The notes: generated by a model not told the origin, from the letters alone. Positions 34,135 to 44,684 are shown, numbered from the stretch's first letter. The stretch is DNA of 64,000 nucleotides from Marinobacter sp. CHS3-4 (GCF_030053415.1 NZ_JASGBJ010000001.1:1675922-1739921), one strand, 5' to 3'. Made by a program: numbers and translations.

Positions 34135-36879
34135 GTGAGCACCCGCTATCTGGAAAGCCTGTTCAACCCCGAGTCCATTGTAGTCATCGGCGCGTCAGAA
34201 CGCGCAGACAACCTGGGCGGTATGGTGCTTCGGAATCTTATGGGTGGTGGATATCCCGGTAGCTTGTCTGTCGTAAACCGAAACCACTACGACAACGTTC
34301 ATGGCGTTCCCTGCGTTCGGAAAATCTCACAGATGCCATTGCGGCCCGATCTGGCCATTATCTGTACGCCTCCGGAAACGGTCCCCAAGATGGTTCGAAA
34401 GCTGGGCGAAGCGGGCGTGCGAACCGCGATCGTCATGACGGGCGGCATGTCGCGCAGCCACAGCAAAACCGGTCAGCCATTGATGTATTCCGTTCGAAAG
34501 GCCGCCCGGGAAACCGGTATACGGGTGCTTGGCCCCAACACCATTGGCCTGATGGTGCCCGCAAGAAAGCTGAACGCTACCTACGCCCACATGGGGGCGA
34601 TACCCGGAAAGGTCGCCTTTGTGGGGCAGTCAGGCACGATTGCCAGTTCCGTCATCGACTGGGCCTTTGCCCGTGGCGTTGGCTTCTCCTATTTTCTGAC
34701 GTTGGGTGACGGCATGGACATCGATCATGACGACCTGATCGATTATCTGGCCCAGGACACCCAAACCCGCGCGATTCTGCTGCACATCGAAAGTCTTCCG
34801 AATCCCCGGCGTTTTATGTCGGCCGTGCGCGTGGCTTCGCGCACCAAACCTGTTATAGCGGTGAAAAGTGGCCGGGTGCCCGAATCTGAATGGATGCCAC
34901 ATGAGCTTCCGGTGGGGCTCACTCAAAGCGATCCGATCTACGATGCCATGCTTCAGAGGGCCGGCGTGCTGAGGGTGGATGGCCTTGGGCAAATGTTCGA
35001 CGCTCTGGAAACCCTGACCCGCATGCGTAAATTGCGACGAGAGAGTCTGGCCATTATGGCGAACGGTATCGGCCCGGGCGTTTTGGCGGTGGATCGATTG
35101 GCCTCGCTGGATGGCGAACTGGCAACGCTGTCTGACACCACGATTTCCGCCATGGCCAAATTGTTGCCACCGTACTGGACTCGCAAAAACCCGATCGATC
35201 TGGGTTATGCCGCATCGCCCGAACTCTACGCCCAGGCGGTGAAGATATTGGCCAAAGACAGTCAGGTCGCCAACCTGTTGGTGATGTATGCACCAACGCT
35301 GACGGAAGACAATCTTCAGATTGCGGATGCGGTCGTGCGGGCGGCCAAGGGCACGCGTCTGAACGTATTCACCTGTTGGTTGGGGCAGAGTACGGTTCTG
35401 GATGCTCGCGAAGAATTCTATCGGGCAGGGGTGCCTTCGTTTTTTAACCCGGAAAAGGCCGTTACTGCTTTCATGCAGCACGTCCGCCATCAACGGGTGC
35501 AGCGTCTGCTGACCGAGACGCCGGAATCCTTCACGGACCACCTGACTGACCGTTCCACGACCCGCCGAATGGTGACTGGCGCATTGCGGGACGGCAGGCA
35601 CTGTCTTACAAACCGTGAGGCCCGCGATTTGATTACGGACTACGGCATCAATTCGGTGGAAACCGTTTACTGCGATGATGTGGAAGAGGTACTGGAAGCC
35701 TTCGCAGTGGAACGCAGGCCAATTGATATCACCTTGATCCATGAACAGTCCTGCGTGCCTCTGATGACGTTAACGCCAGGTCAGCGCCGCTATAAAGGCA
35801 CCGTGCAAAAGCTCAACAGCGAGGGCGCCATTATTGATTCTTGCCGTTTCCTGATGGAGGAATACAAGAACCATTATCCCAAAAGCGGATTTTTGGGGTA
35901 TGCGGTTCAGCGCTCGTATCAGCACGTCGGGGGCATTGAGTTCAGCGTGGGTATTACCCGTGATGCGTTATTTGGCCCATTGGTGGTTTGCGGTGCCGCG
36001 GGTGCGCAAATTAATGTGATGTCTGATCGCCAGATTGCGTTGCCGCCGCTTAATATGGTGTTGGCTCGTGAGTTATTGCGGCGCACCTACATGTTTAAAC
36101 TGTTGAATGAACACAGTTTGCGACCGGAAGAGGACATACGGGCGGTGTCCGCGACACTGGTTACCTTGTCCCAGATAGTGATCGATATTCCGGAAATTCG
36201 CGGGTTGGAAATTTCGCCGCTGCTGTTCAACGACTCGGGAGCGGTGGCGGTCAATGTCGCCATCGACCTTTCAGATATCCCCGGAAAGCCCATCATCCAG
36301 GCCTATCCCAGAGAGCTGGAGGAATGGGTTGTTCTGCCCAAATCCGGCCGCCGGGCGATTATTCGGCCAGTGTTGGCAGAGGATGAGCCGTCCCACCGGG
36401 CGTTCCATGAACATCAGTCGCCGGAATCCATTCGCTACCGTTTTTTCCAGTATCGAAAACACTTCACGCGGGAAGATGTGGCTCAGATGGTGCAGATCGA
36501 CTACGACCGCGAAATGGTGTTTATTGCCAATGCCCCCCGTGAGGACGGTGAGGGCGAGGAAACGCTTGGCACGGTCAGGACCTGGACAGACGCAGACAAC
36601 TTGCGCTGCGAATTTGCCGTGATGGTTCACGACAAGATGAAGGGCGAGGGCCTTGGCGTTGCCCTGATGCAGAAGATGATTGATTACTGTCGTGCTAAAG
36701 GCACGGTGGAAATGGTGGGCAATGTGCTTCCGGACAACCGGCCCATGCTGAGATTGGCGGAGCACCTTGGCTTTCAGCTTCAGTACAACGCAGAAGAGGA
36801 CGTGATAGACCTGCTGCTGGTGCTCAACGAGCCGCAAAAAGACTGGCAGCGGGAGCGTCTGGATCAGAGCTCCCACTAG
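34135..36879 (+). CDS. Pat-type protein lysine acetyltransferase (acyl-CoA synthetase-like plus GNAT)
   Basis: A 914-residue protein. A CoA-binding domain (about 10-135; SIVVIGASERADNLGG) and a succinyl-CoA-ligase-like domain (about 155-450; VAFVGQSGTIASSVIDWA) are followed by an ATP-grasp-like region (about 480-705) and a GNAT domain (about 735-885; GEGLGVALMQK as acetyl-CoA loop). This is the Pat/PatZ layout; Pat acetylates acetyl-CoA synthetase and other lysines while the synthetase part is inactive. The start is GTG with AAGGAG 6 bases upstream. A deacetylase-like gene is divergent next to it. Confidence 0.9.
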   Translation: MSTRYLESLFNPESIVVIGASERADNLGGMVLRNLMGGGYPGSLSVVNRNHYDNVHGVPCVRKISQMPLRPDLAIICTPPETVPKMVRKLGEAGVRTAIVMTGGMSRSHSKTGQPLMYSVRKAARETGIRVLGPNTIGLMVPARKLNATYAHMGAIPGKVAFVGQSGTIASSVIDWAFARGVGFSYFLTLGDGMDIDHDDLIDYLAQDTQTRAILLHIESLPNPRRFMSAVRVASRTKPVIAVKSGRVPESEWMPHELPVGLTQSDPIYDAMLQRAGVLRVDGLGQMFDALETLTRMRKLRRESLAIMANGIGPGVLAVDRLASLDGELATLSDTTISAMAKLLPPYWTRKNPIDLGYAASPELYAQAVKILAKDSQVANLLVMYAPTLTEDNLQIADAVVRAAKGTRLNVFTCWLGQSTVLDAREEFYRAGVPSFFNPEKAVTAFMQHVRHQRVQRLLTETPESFTDHLTDRSTTRRMVTGALRDGRHCLTNREARDLITDYGINSVETVYCDDVEEVLEAFAVERRPIDITLIHEQSCVPLMTLTPGQRRYKGTVQKLNSEGAIIDSCRFLMEEYKNHYPKSGFLGYAVQRSYQHVGGIEFSVGITRDALFGPLVVCGAAGAQINVMSDRQIALPPLNMVLARELLRRTYMFKLLNEHSLRPEEDIRAVSATLVTLSQIVIDIPEIRGLEISPLLFNDSGAVAVNVAIDLSDIPGKPIIQAYPRELEEWVVLPKSGRRAIIRPVLAEDEPSHRAFHEHQSPESIRYRFFQYRKHFTREDVAQMVQIDYDREMVFIANAPREDGEGEETLGTVRTWTDADNLRCEFAVMVHDKMKGEGLGVALMQKMIDYCRAKGTVEMVGNVLPDNRPMLRLAEHLGFQLQYNAEEDVIDLLLVLNEPQKDWQRERLDQSSH

Positions 36880-36907
36880 CCAGCGGTCGTGATTTAATGC
36901 TTGAACA

Positions 36908-37837
36908 TCAGGTGTCTTCCACAATGGCGGAGCGGTCTTCGCCTCCCAGGGCTTCCAACAGACCCGGAATCATTCGGGAGAGCTCCAGCGTCATCAGTGA
37001 AAACGCTGCGTCGAAGCGCGCGGCTGCGTCGTCGGAATCGACATCGTCCAGCTTTTCCTGAAGGGTTTCGCCAAACTTCAGCCGTTTGATGCCGAGTTCT
37101 TCGTCCAATACGAAAGAGGCATTGTCGTCCCAGGTTAATGACAGCTTGGTCACCTGCATGCCTGCTTCGAGGTGCGTGCGGATCTCCTCGCCCTGAAGGT
37201 CGAGGCCTTTGCAGCGCACGACGCCGCCGTCTTCTGACGGATCTTTCAGTTCGCATTCGCTGCCCAGCTCAATGGCAGCGGGCAGGTCGATGGATTCGTT
37301 CAGCCAACCGGTGAACGTGAAGGCGGGGGACTGCTCCACGGCTGGCGGGCGAACCGGCAGGGAACCCAGGCTTTTGCGCAGGGCAGAGGCCAGATCTTCC
37401 GCTTGTTTTGCCGAACCGGCATCGACGACCAGAACACCATCTGCAGGCGCGAGGTAGGCGTAGCAGCGACGGTTCTTGGAAAATGCCCTGGGAAGCAATT
37501 CCAGCGTGACTTCTTCCTTGATTTCGTCTTTTTCCTTTTTGCGAACTTTGCGGTGTTGCTCTGCCTCGATGGCTTCCGCTTTCTCGTCCACCATTTCCTT
37601 GATGACCGAGGCTGGCAGCAGTTTGTCTTCTTTGCGCAGCGCAATCAGGTGATAGCCACCGGCGCTGTGAACCAGAAGATCGCTGTGTTTACCCATGGGA
37701 GGCACCCAGCCCTGGCGAGTGGTTTCCTGGGGGCCACAGGGCTTGAAGGCGTCCTGAGCCAGCTTTTCTTCTAGCGTTTCAGCCGTGATATCAAAGGGTT
37801 TGGAAAAACGAAATACGCGGGCATTTCGAAACCACAT
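36908..37837 (-). CDS. rdgC: Recombination-associated protein RdgC
   Basis: A 309-residue ring-forming DNA-binding protein that limits RecA filament activity. The signature N-terminus MWFRNARVFRFSKPF is intact, and the family regions LLVHSAGGYHLIALRKEDK and TLELLPRAFSKNR are visible. Length is typical. It stands on the minus strand, 69 bases downstream of the DUF2788 gene, and may share its transcript. Confidence 0.95.
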   Translation of the reverse strand: MWFRNARVFRFSKPFDITAETLEEKLAQDAFKPCGPQETTRQGWVPPMGKHSDLLVHSAGGYHLIALRKEDKLLPASVIKEMVDEKAEAIEAEQHRKVRKKEKDEIKEEVTLELLPRAFSKNRRCYAYLAPADGVLVVDAGSAKQAEDLASALRKSLGSLPVRPPAVEQSPAFTFTGWLNESIDLPAAIELGSECELKDPSEDGGVVRCKGLDLQGEEIRTHLEAGMQVTKLSLTWDDNASFVLDEELGIKRLKFGETLQEKLDDVDSDDAAARFDAAFSLMTLELSRMIPGLLEALGGEDRSAIVEDT

Positions 37838-37906
37838 GGTTCGAGTCCTTGTTGGTCATAAATCGGGAAATAAAAAGAACGGTGTCAGTTTGGCTGGGCG
37901 TGCTTA

Positions 37907-38107
37907 CTACAGCTGCATCACTTCGACCAGCACCGTTTTGACAATAAAACCGATGACACCGGCACCCAGCACTGTGAACAGTGCAATGGTGCCGAATCGG
38001 CCAGCCTGGGACTTTTTGGCCAGATCCCAGACGATGATTCCCATCCACACGATCAGCCCCGTGAGCAGGACCAGCATCGCGAGTTGGGAAAAAAGTGCTT
38101 CACTCAT
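37907..38107 (-). CDS. DUF2788 small membrane protein
   Basis: A 66-residue protein with two membrane spans (about 8-27 and 40-62) and a basic loop (DLAKKSQAGRFG) between them, matching the DUF2788 pattern found in pseudomonads and relatives. Its function is unknown. It is located 24 bases downstream of yaaA on the same strand, so it is probably part of that transcript. Confidence 0.8.
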   Translation of the reverse strand: MSEALFSQLAMLVLLTGLIVWMGIIVWDLAKKSQAGRFGTIALFTVLGAGVIGFIVKTVLVEVMQL

Positions 38108-38131
38108 GACTCACTCCGAGGGGTTGGGCTG

Positions 38132-38902
38132 TTACTGCTCGTCCCGAAGGAAGACCCAGTTGTCGCCATCGGACTGCTCTTCGCTGAACTGGTAACCTTC
38201 CAGATTAAATCCTTTCAGGTCATCGGCCTGCGTGATGTTGTTCTGGATGGCGTATCGGCACATCAGGCCCCGGGCCTTTTTGGCGTAAAAACTGATCATT
38301 TTGTACTGACCGTTCTTCCAGTCCTTGAATTGCGGGGTGATCAGCCGTGCCTCAAGCTTCTTTTTCTGAACGCTTTTGAAATATTCGTTTGAGGCCAGAT
38401 TCACCAGCACGCCGTCGTCTGCCTTCAGCAGTCGGTTTAGTTCATCAGTGATTTTGCTGCCCCAGAAGGCGTACAAATCCTTGCCCCGGGAATTCTCGAA
38501 TTTGGTGCCCATCTCCAGGCGATAGGGCTGCATCAGATCCAGTGGCTTCAGAACGCCATAAAGGCCAGACAGGATGCGAAGCCGTTTCTGTGCAACCTCG
38601 AATTCCTGGTCGCTGAAGCTCTGGGCGTCCAGTCCGGTATAGACATCGCCTTTAAAAGCCAACACCGCCTGGCGGGCGTTATCCTGCGTAAACGGTGTCT
38701 GCCAGGCCTGGAAACGCTCGGCATTCAGTTGCCCCAGCTTGTCGCTGACGCCCATCAGGTTGCTGATGTCATGGGGCTCCAACGTCTTAAGCTGATCAAC
38801 CAGTTCGCAGGCGTCGTCGAGAAAATCCGGCTGGCTGCTTTTCCTGGTGGCCAGCGGGCTTTCGTAATCCAGCGTTTTGGCAGGGGAAATAACCATCAGC
38901 AT
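38132..38902 (-). CDS. yaaA: Peroxide stress protein YaaA
   Basis: A 256-residue cytoplasmic protein that in E. coli lowers free iron under peroxide stress and binds DNA. The signature [15 protein letters not shown] begins the protein. [22 protein letters not shown] and [15 protein letters not shown] are further family blocks. Length is typical. It is preceded by a glutaredoxin-like gene 12 bases upstream, a redox-flavoured pairing, and followed by DUF2788. Confidence 0.95.
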   Translation of the reverse strand: MLMVISPAKTLDYESPLATRKSSQPDFLDDACELVDQLKTLEPHDISNLMGVSDKLGQLNAERFQAWQTPFTQDNARQAVLAFKGDVYTGLDAQSFSDQEFEVAQKRLRILSGLYGVLKPLDLMQPYRLEMGTKFENSRGKDLYAFWGSKITDELNRLLKADDGVLVNLASNEYFKSVQKKKLEARLITPQFKDWKNGQYKMISFYAKKARGLMCRYAIQNNITQADDLKGFNLEGYQFSEEQSDGDNWVFLRDEQ

Positions 38903-38914
38903 GCTGAGTGTTCC

Positions 38915-39148
38915 TCATTGAAGAAAGTTGACTAACTGATCCCTGGTAAACGGCCAGTCCAGTTCCGCGCCGGTGTCGTTCCGGCGCAGGACCGGAATGC
39001 GGGTTCCGTAGTGTTCCACCAGTTTTTCGGACTGGGCAATATCGACAGCGTCCACCGGGATTGGCTCGGGCATGGGCGTATTCACCAGCAAAGCTTCAGC
39101 CAATTCGCAAAGGTGACACTGAGTCGTTGTGTAAAAAATCAGCTCCAT
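38915..39148 (-). CDS. Glutaredoxin-like protein (DUF836)
   Basis: A 77-residue thioredoxin-fold protein of the short glutaredoxin-like group. The active-site motif CHLC lies at residues 11-14 after the first strand, and the cis-Pro segment TRIPVL is present. Partner and substrate are unknown. It lies 9 bases after yciK and 12 bases before yaaA on the same strand, within a run of closely packed genes. Confidence 0.85.
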   Translation of the reverse strand: MELIFYTTTQCHLCELAEALLVNTPMPEPIPVDAVDIAQSEKLVEHYGTRIPVLRRNDTGAELDWPFTRDQLVNFLQ

Positions 39149-39157
39149 AAGGCAATT

Positions 39158-39907
39158 CTACTTGGGCTGTGCATCAATTTGCTGGCCATTCACGTCCCGG
39201 CTGTCTTTGCCCATCAGGTAGAGGTACACCGGCATCAGCTCTTCGGGAGTCGGATTCTGCTGCGGGTTCTCTGCCGGATAGGCGGTCGCTCTCATATTGG
39301 TACGCGTTGCCCCGGGATTGAGACTGTTCACCCGCACGTTGTGACGGTCGTCGTCCAGTTCCTCGGCCAGCATCTGGCTCAGGCCTTCAACGGCAAATTT
39401 CGAAACGGCATAAGCGCCCCAGTAGGCTTTGGCTTTGCGGCCGACGCCGGAAGAGGTGAAGATCACAGAGGCATCGTCGGATTTGCGCAGCAACGGGATC
39501 ATGGCTCGGCTGAGCAAAAAGGGCGCCGTGGCGTTCACGTGCATGACCTTGGACCAGATTTCCGGATCATACAGTTCTATGGGGCTGCGGTTGCCCAGAA
39601 TGGCGGCGTTGTGCAAAAGGCCATCCAGGTGGTCGAAGTTGTCTTCCAGCGTCATGGCCAACTCTTCGTATTCCTTGACCGCAGCGCCTTCGAAATTCAT
39701 TGGCACAATCGCAGGCTTTGGATGACCAGCGGATTCGATCTCATCGTAGACCGCTTCCAGCTTGGAGACGGTACGGCCCACCAGAATGACTGTGGCTCCG
39801 TGGGCGGCATAGGCTTTGGCAGCGGCCTTGCCAATGCCGCTGCCGGCACCGGTTACCATGATAATGCGATCTTTCAGTAAGTCCGCCGGGGCCTGGTAGT
39901 CCTGCAT
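39158..39907 (-). CDS. yciK: YciK-type short-chain dehydrogenase
   Basis: A 249-residue classical SDR oxidoreductase. It has VTGAGSGIGKAAAKAYAAHG for NAD(P) binding, LLHNAAIL, the catalytic Ser in FTSSGVGRK and AYAVSKFAVEG with the Tyr-Lys pair. The substrate is not established for this subfamily. Position after mupP matches the pseudomonad gene order (ubiG-mupP-SDR). AGAAACAACATGCAGG gives a weak ribosome site. Confidence 0.88.
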   Translation of the reverse strand: MQDYQAPADLLKDRIIMVTGAGSGIGKAAAKAYAAHGATVILVGRTVSKLEAVYDEIESAGHPKPAIVPMNFEGAAVKEYEELAMTLEDNFDHLDGLLHNAAILGNRSPIELYDPEIWSKVMHVNATAPFLLSRAMIPLLRKSDDASVIFTSSGVGRKAKAYWGAYAVSKFAVEGLSQMLAEELDDDRHNVRVNSLNPGATRTNMRATAYPAENPQQNPTPEELMPVYLYLMGKDSRDVNGQQIDAQPK

Positions 39908-39949
39908 GTTGTTTCTCCGTTTGCGAATCCGTTGGCAGAATCGAGGGCG

Positions 39950-40609
39950 CTATTGTAACAGTTTTGCCAGGTGATCGACTGTGTCGGCCACCTGATCTGC
40001 CTGCCACAGATCCACCGTTTCAGGCTCTTCTATGTAGCCGTAGCGAACCGCAATGGTATGCATGCCCGCATTGCGGCCAGCCTCGATATCCCGCTCGTGA
40101 TCCCCGACGTATATGGCCAGCTCTGGCAAAGCGCTGATTTCATTACAGGCCATCAAAAGGGCTTCCGGGTGGGGCTTGCGATGGGTGACATGGTCCGGGC
40201 AGATCAGGGTTGAGCAACGGTCTGCAAGACCCAGGGCGTCAATCAGTGGCGCAGCGAAGCGGTTAGGTTTGTTGGTAACAATGCCCCAGGGAATGTTCCT
40301 GGACTCAAGTGCTGCCAGAATGCTTTCCATGCCGGGGAACAGTCGGGTCTCAATGGCAACCCCGGCTTCGTAAAGGTCCAGAAATGCGGTGTGCAGTTCT
40401 GTATAGCCCGGCTGATCCTGTTCAAGACCAAAACCGATGCGGATCATGGCCCTGGCACCGTTGGAGACGGACCGTCGGATGAAGGCGTCTGGTAAGGCCT
40501 CCAGGTTGTGGGACAGGCGTAGCTCGTTCAGGCAGCGGACAAAGTCCGGTGCGGTGTCGATCAATGTGCCGTCAAGGTCGAACAGGACTGCAGAGGGTTC
40601 CGGATTCAC
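39950..40609 (-). CDS. mupP: HAD phosphatase MupP (or phosphoglycolate phosphatase-like)
   Basis: A 219-residue HAD-family phosphatase. Motif I is [11 protein letters not shown] with the nucleophile Asp, the motif II Thr lies in GIVTNKPNR, and [15 protein letters not shown] carries the motif IV acids. Family annotation is often Gph, but the position directly after ubiG and before yciK is that of MupP, the N-acetylmuramate-6-phosphate phosphatase of pseudomonad cell-wall recycling. GTG start; its GTGA overlaps the ubiG stop by four bases. Confidence 0.8.
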   Translation of the reverse strand: MNPEPSAVLFDLDGTLIDTAPDFVRCLNELRLSHNLEALPDAFIRRSVSNGARAMIRIGFGLEQDQPGYTELHTAFLDLYEAGVAIETRLFPGMESILAALESRNIPWGIVTNKPNRFAAPLIDALGLADRCSTLICPDHVTHRKPHPEALLMACNEISALPELAIYVGDHERDIEAGRNAGMHTIAVRYGYIEEPETVDLWQADQVADTVDHLAKLLQ

Positions 40610-41334
40610 GACGGTAAATCTTCCCCCCGGGAGTCTACGGCGTGCATCAGATAGTTGACGTCGACATCACGGCCAAGACGATACACCTTGGTGATCGGGT
40701 TATAGGTCATGCCTGTCAGGTCGCGAACGTCCAGGTTTGCGTGGCGCAGATGGTCAGACATTTCCGACGGACGAATGAATTTTTTCCATTCGTGGGTGCC
40801 TTTTGGCAACAGCCGAAGCATGTATTCGGCACCTACAATCGCAAACAGAAAAGACTTGGGGTTGCGATTGATGGTGGACACGAACAGATGTCCGCCTGGT
40901 TTCAACATGGCGGCACAGGCCTTGATGACCGACGCGGGATCTGGAACGTGTTCCAGCATTTCCAGGCAGGTCACCACGTCATACTGGCCTGCGTGTTCCT
41001 GATCCTTCGCCAGCTCTTCTACCGTAATTTGCTGGTAATCAACGTTAACGCCACTTTCCAGGCCGTGCAGTTTGGCCACAGATAGAGGGGCTTCACCCAT
41101 ATCGATGCCGGTGACGTGGGCACCACGCTGGGCCATCCCTTCAGACAGCAAACCACCGCCGCAACCGACATCCAGCGCGCGTTTGCCTGCAAGAGGGCAG
41201 CGCTCCTCAATGTAGTTAAGGCGTAGCGGGTTGATGTCATGCAAAGGCTTGAACTCGCTGGAGGGGTCCCACCAGCGGCTGGCAAGTGCTTCGAATTTTG
41301 CAATTTCGTTTTGATCGACGTTCTGTTGACTCAT
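40606..41334 (-). CDS. ubiG: Ubiquinone biosynthesis O-methyltransferase UbiG
   Basis: A 242-residue SAM-dependent methyltransferase that performs both O-methylations of ubiquinone synthesis. The N-terminal [21 protein letters not shown] is a strong UbiG signature. The SAM loop is [14 protein letters not shown], and MLEHVPDP and GTHEWKKFI are further family blocks. It overlaps the MTA deaminase gene upstream (ATGA) and mupP downstream (GTGA), so three genes are translationally linked. Confidence 0.96.
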   Translation of the reverse strand: MSQQNVDQNEIAKFEALASRWWDPSSEFKPLHDINPLRLNYIEERCPLAGKRALDVGCGGGLLSEGMAQRGAHVTGIDMGEAPLSVAKLHGLESGVNVDYQQITVEELAKDQEHAGQYDVVTCLEMLEHVPDPASVIKACAAMLKPGGHLFVSTINRNPKSFLFAIVGAEYMLRLLPKGTHEWKKFIRPSEMSDHLRHANLDVRDLTGMTYNPITKVYRLGRDVDVNYLMHAVDSRGEDLPS

Positions 41335-42668
41335 GATTGCTGCTCGCGAATTTTTTGTGCCCAGCCCTGGACTCTCAGCATAAGATCCGGCACGTCTATG
41401 CGTGTTAACGCGCCTTCCTGTACCTGAGGTACGCCGCCAATCCAGCTATGGCTTACTTGTCGACCATGACGGCTGTAAACAAGGTGTGAGGCAGGATCAT
41501 ACACTGGTTGCAGGAATGGGTCGCTCAGGTCGACCGCAATGATATCGGCCAGTTTACCAGGGGTCAGCGATCCCAGTTCGTGTTCCCGCCCAATGGCTCT
41601 GGCGCCCGCAATGGTCGCCATGGCAAGGGCTTCATGGGCGGTCAAAGCGGCGGCGTTGTCGGCAACCGCTTTCGCGAGCATGGCTGCGGTACTCAGCTCA
41701 CCAAACAGATCCAGGTCGTTGTTGCTGGCCGCGCCATCGGTACCGATGGCGACATTAACGCCGGCTTCACGCATTTTCTGCACCGGGCTCAGCCCGCTGG
41801 CAAGCTTTAGATTGGATTCGGGGCAGTGGATCACATGGGCGCCGGACTGTTTCAGTAAAGTCAGATCCGACTCGTCAATCTGGGTCATGTGCACGCACTG
41901 TGTGTTGGGGCCCAGCAACCCAAGATCTGCCATGCGTGCGGTTGGCCGAGTGTCGGTTTTATCAAGCGCATCGGCCACTTCGAAGGCGGTCTCGTGCAGG
42001 TGAATCTGGATAGCGGCGCCGGTTTCATTCGACAGTGCGACGGCCTCTTTCAAAGGCTCATCTGACACCGTATAGGGCGCGTGAGGGCCGATCGCCGGAG
42101 TAATAAAGGCGTTGTCTTTCCATTGTTCGATAAACGACCGGCCTTTGCGGAGGTACTCTTCAGGTCCTGATCCCCAGGGTGTGGGGAAGTCCAGCAGAGG
42201 AAAACAAACCTGGGCACGCATGCCGGTATCGTGGGCTAATTGCGCGACAACCTCGGGGAAAAAGTACATGTCAGAGAATGTTGTGGTGCCGGTTCTGAGC
42301 ATTTCCGCCATAGCCAGCTGAGTGCCATCAGCAATAAACGACTCACTGATAAACGCGCCTTCGGCGGGCCAGATGTGGTCATTCAGCCACGACATCAGGG
42401 GCAGGTCGTCTGCCATGCCTCTGAATAAGGACATTGCGGCGTGGCCGTGGGTGTTAATCAGCCCTGGAAGCAGCACGTGATTTGGAAGGTCGATCACCTC
42501 CTTTGCCCGGTAGTGAGCGTCGGCTTCATCCTGTGAAACGATCGCAGCAATGCGGTCGGCTTGAACCAGCACGGCTTGATGCTCAAGGACCGTGTCGGCC
42601 GGCTCGATAGGAATCACCCAGCGGGCGTTGATACGGATATCGGCTGCGTTAATCGTGTCTGCCTTCAT
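41331..42668 (-). CDS. mtaD: 5'-methylthioadenosine / S-adenosylhomocysteine deaminase
   Basis: A 445-residue amidohydrolase of the TRZ/ATZ group. Metal ligands are in [14 protein letters not shown] and the [13 protein letters not shown] segment. The orthologue in P. aeruginosa (PA3170, same neighbourhood) deaminates methylthioadenosine to methylthioinosine; the order mtnA | deaminase-ubiG-mupP-yciK is the same here. I start at the ATG at 42668 (AGGA upstream); 34 further in-frame residues upstream look non-coding. It overlaps ubiG by four bases. Confidence 0.88.
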   Translation of the reverse strand: MKADTINAADIRINARWVIPIEPADTVLEHQAVLVQADRIAAIVSQDEADAHYRAKEVIDLPNHVLLPGLINTHGHAAMSLFRGMADDLPLMSWLNDHIWPAEGAFISESFIADGTQLAMAEMLRTGTTTFSDMYFFPEVVAQLAHDTGMRAQVCFPLLDFPTPWGSGPEEYLRKGRSFIEQWKDNAFITPAIGPHAPYTVSDEPLKEAVALSNETGAAIQIHLHETAFEVADALDKTDTRPTARMADLGLLGPNTQCVHMTQIDESDLTLLKQSGAHVIHCPESNLKLASGLSPVQKMREAGVNVAIGTDGAASNNDLDLFGELSTAAMLAKAVADNAAALTAHEALAMATIAGARAIGREHELGSLTPGKLADIIAVDLSDPFLQPVYDPASHLVYSRHGRQVSHSWIGGVPQVQEGALTRIDVPDLMLRVQGWAQKIREQQS

Positions 42669-42814
42669 TAATCCTGCCTGGTTTTCAAGTGAGCAGAGTG
42701 AGCATATTGAGCGGGAAGTATAGCGACGGACCCGGCCGAGAACTACCCTGGGGCTGAGTTGTAGGGCCATAGTCCGTTATACTGCCGCCACACAAAACCA
42801 CATCGGAGTTCTTC

Positions 42815-43873
42815 ATGGATCAGGCTGCTTCCTCCAATCGCTCGATCGGCACTGTCGCTATGCGTTGGCAAGGCGTGCGTCTTGAGCTTCTGGATCAACG
42901 ATTGCTGCCTGACCAGGAGCAGTGGCTTTCGCTCGACTCCGCCGTTGAGGTCGCCAATGCGATAAGGGATATGGTGGTTCGAGGCGCGCCGGCTATTGGT
43001 ATTAGCGCTGCCTACGGTGTGGTGCTGGCCGCCAGACATGCGCCACAGGAGGAATGGGTTGATGAGATAAAGCGGGCCATTGATGTTTTGGCAGAGTCTC
43101 GTCCTACGGCGGTCAACCTGTTCTGGGCGCTGGAAAAAATGAGAAGCGTGTTGGCGAGCTGCGACACTCTGGAATCAGCCATTTCGGCGCTTGAACAGGC
43201 GGCGGTGGCCATTCACGAGGATGATCTGGCAGCCAACCTGGCCATGGCGGATCATGCTTTGGCGCATATGAACCTGGATTCGCCGGTGTCTGTACTCACG
43301 CATTGCAACACCGGGGCGTTGGCAACGGGCGGCTATGGCACAGCGCTTGGCGTGGTTCGCCGCCTGAACGAAGCACGCTTGTTAACCAATGCTTTTGCAG
43401 ACGAAACCCGCCCATGGCTGCAGGGCAGCCGCCTGACTGCGTGGGAACTGGCCCGGGATGGCATACCGGTGACTCTTAATGCAGACAGTGCTGCAGCGGC
43501 GATTCTGGCCTCTGGCAAAGTGAGTTGGGTCATTGTGGGTGCCGACAGAATCACCGCCAATGGCGATGTGGCAAACAAGATTGGCACCTACAGCCTGGCG
43601 GTACTGGCACGTCATCACGGGGTTGGCTTCATGGTTGTTGCCCCCGCCAGTACCGTTGATATGGCGCTTTCTTCCGGCAAGGAGATTCCGATTGAGGAGC
43701 GCGAAGGCACTGAACTGAGACAAGTCCGTTCTGTCCCCATGGCCCCGGAGGGAGTGGCGGTGTTCAACCCGGTGTTTGACGTGACCCCAGCCGACCTTGT
43801 GGATGTCATCGTCACAGAAAAGGGTGTGATCAGCCGTCCGAATGCGGCCAGTATGGCCAGGCTTTTCGTTTAA
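42815..43873 (+). CDS. mtnA: Methylthioribose-1-phosphate isomerase
   Basis: A 352-residue enzyme that converts methylthioribose 1-phosphate to methylthioribulose 1-phosphate in methionine salvage. It has [14 protein letters not shown], the catalytic Cys in [18 protein letters not shown] and the catalytic Asp in [12 protein letters not shown], as well as the [10 protein letters not shown] block. It is divergent from the methylthioadenosine deaminase gene, and the two act in the same salvage route. Its stop overlaps the convergent XRE gene by four bases. Confidence 0.95.
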   Translation: MDQAASSNRSIGTVAMRWQGVRLELLDQRLLPDQEQWLSLDSAVEVANAIRDMVVRGAPAIGISAAYGVVLAARHAPQEEWVDEIKRAIDVLAESRPTAVNLFWALEKMRSVLASCDTLESAISALEQAAVAIHEDDLAANLAMADHALAHMNLDSPVSVLTHCNTGALATGGYGTALGVVRRLNEARLLTNAFADETRPWLQGSRLTAWELARDGIPVTLNADSAAAAILASGKVSWVIVGADRITANGDVANKIGTYSLAVLARHHGVGFMVVAPASTVDMALSSGKEIPIEEREGTELRQVRSVPMAPEGVAVFNPVFDVTPADLVDVIVTEKGVISRPNAASMARLFV

Positions 43874-44646
43874 TCGGACGTGTCAGGCGGGGTCTGGCTT
43901 GCTTTGAATGCTTCCAGTTCCCGTTCCTGTTCCTCTATAAAGTGCAGGGACATCTCAAAGCTCTGGCGCGTAAAATCCAGTACTTTCTGGAAGCCTTCGT
44001 CAGAGAGGGTGCGTGCATTATCGTGGCTGCGAAAGATATTGATGAACTGCCGTTCCCGTTCAAACTGCAGTGGCAACCGCCCCACGCCCCAGCCATCCAG
44101 TATCCGCCAGACTTCCGGGTTGTAGTTACGGGTGGTGCGAAGAATAAAGGGAATCGGATCGTTGCGGGCGATCAGGGCCGCCAAACGGAGTATCAACTCG
44201 AAGGACAGCGTGCTGGTGCCATTTTCAATGGCTTCCAGTACCGATTTGTCTTTGAGGTTTAATGCCTCGCTCATTTCGGAGAGCGTCAGCCCAGCAACTT
44301 CGCGGATGTCTCGTAGGGAATTCCCTGCCACCAACATCATCCGGAGCTGATCCTGAGACTTCATCAGGGCACGACCGACTTTGAGAGACGTGTCGGTAGA
44401 CCTTGCGGCGAAACGCAATGCTGAGCCTGTAAAGCCGGCAATGCGATCCACCAGAGACTCGGCCTCCGGTTCCGACGCATCGGAGGGATCCGTGTCGGAA
44501 GACGGCGGCTTGACCTCGTCCTCGCTCTGAACCTTTTCGACCTCGTCCATGGATCGCATGGCATGCATGGAATCCATTAACATGTCTTCCAGCAGCCTGG
44601 CTTTTTTCTCATCTCCGTCCTTGACGTCACTGTCCCTATTAGCCAT
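43870..44646 (-). CDS. XRE-family DNA-binding protein
   Basis: A 258-residue protein. An acidic, poorly ordered N-terminal region (about 1-65) and a linker precede an XRE helix-turn-helix at about 108-165 ([35 protein letters not shown]). The C-terminal third is aromatic and charged ([19 protein letters not shown]). There is no membrane span. Relatives are annotated only as HTH-domain proteins, so regulation of unknown targets is inferred. It sits between tail-specific protease and mtnA, and overlaps the latter's end. Confidence 0.75.
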   Translation of the reverse strand: MANRDSDVKDGDEKKARLLEDMLMDSMHAMRSMDEVEKVQSEDEVKPPSSDTDPSDASEPEAESLVDRIAGFTGSALRFAARSTDTSLKVGRALMKSQDQLRMMLVAGNSLRDIREVAGLTLSEMSEALNLKDKSVLEAIENGTSTLSFELILRLAALIARNDPIPFILRTTRNYNPEVWRILDGWGVGRLPLQFERERQFINIFRSHDNARTLSDEGFQKVLDFTRQSFEMSLHFIEEQERELEAFKASQTPPDTSD

Positions 44647-44684
44647 AGATCCCTGTCTGCCTGCGATGACGGCTGCAAAAGCGC

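Noticed and set aside
34630..35742. A 370-residue open frame antisense to the Pat-type gene
   Set aside because: It has no start context and no recognisable motif, and the opposite strand is certain.
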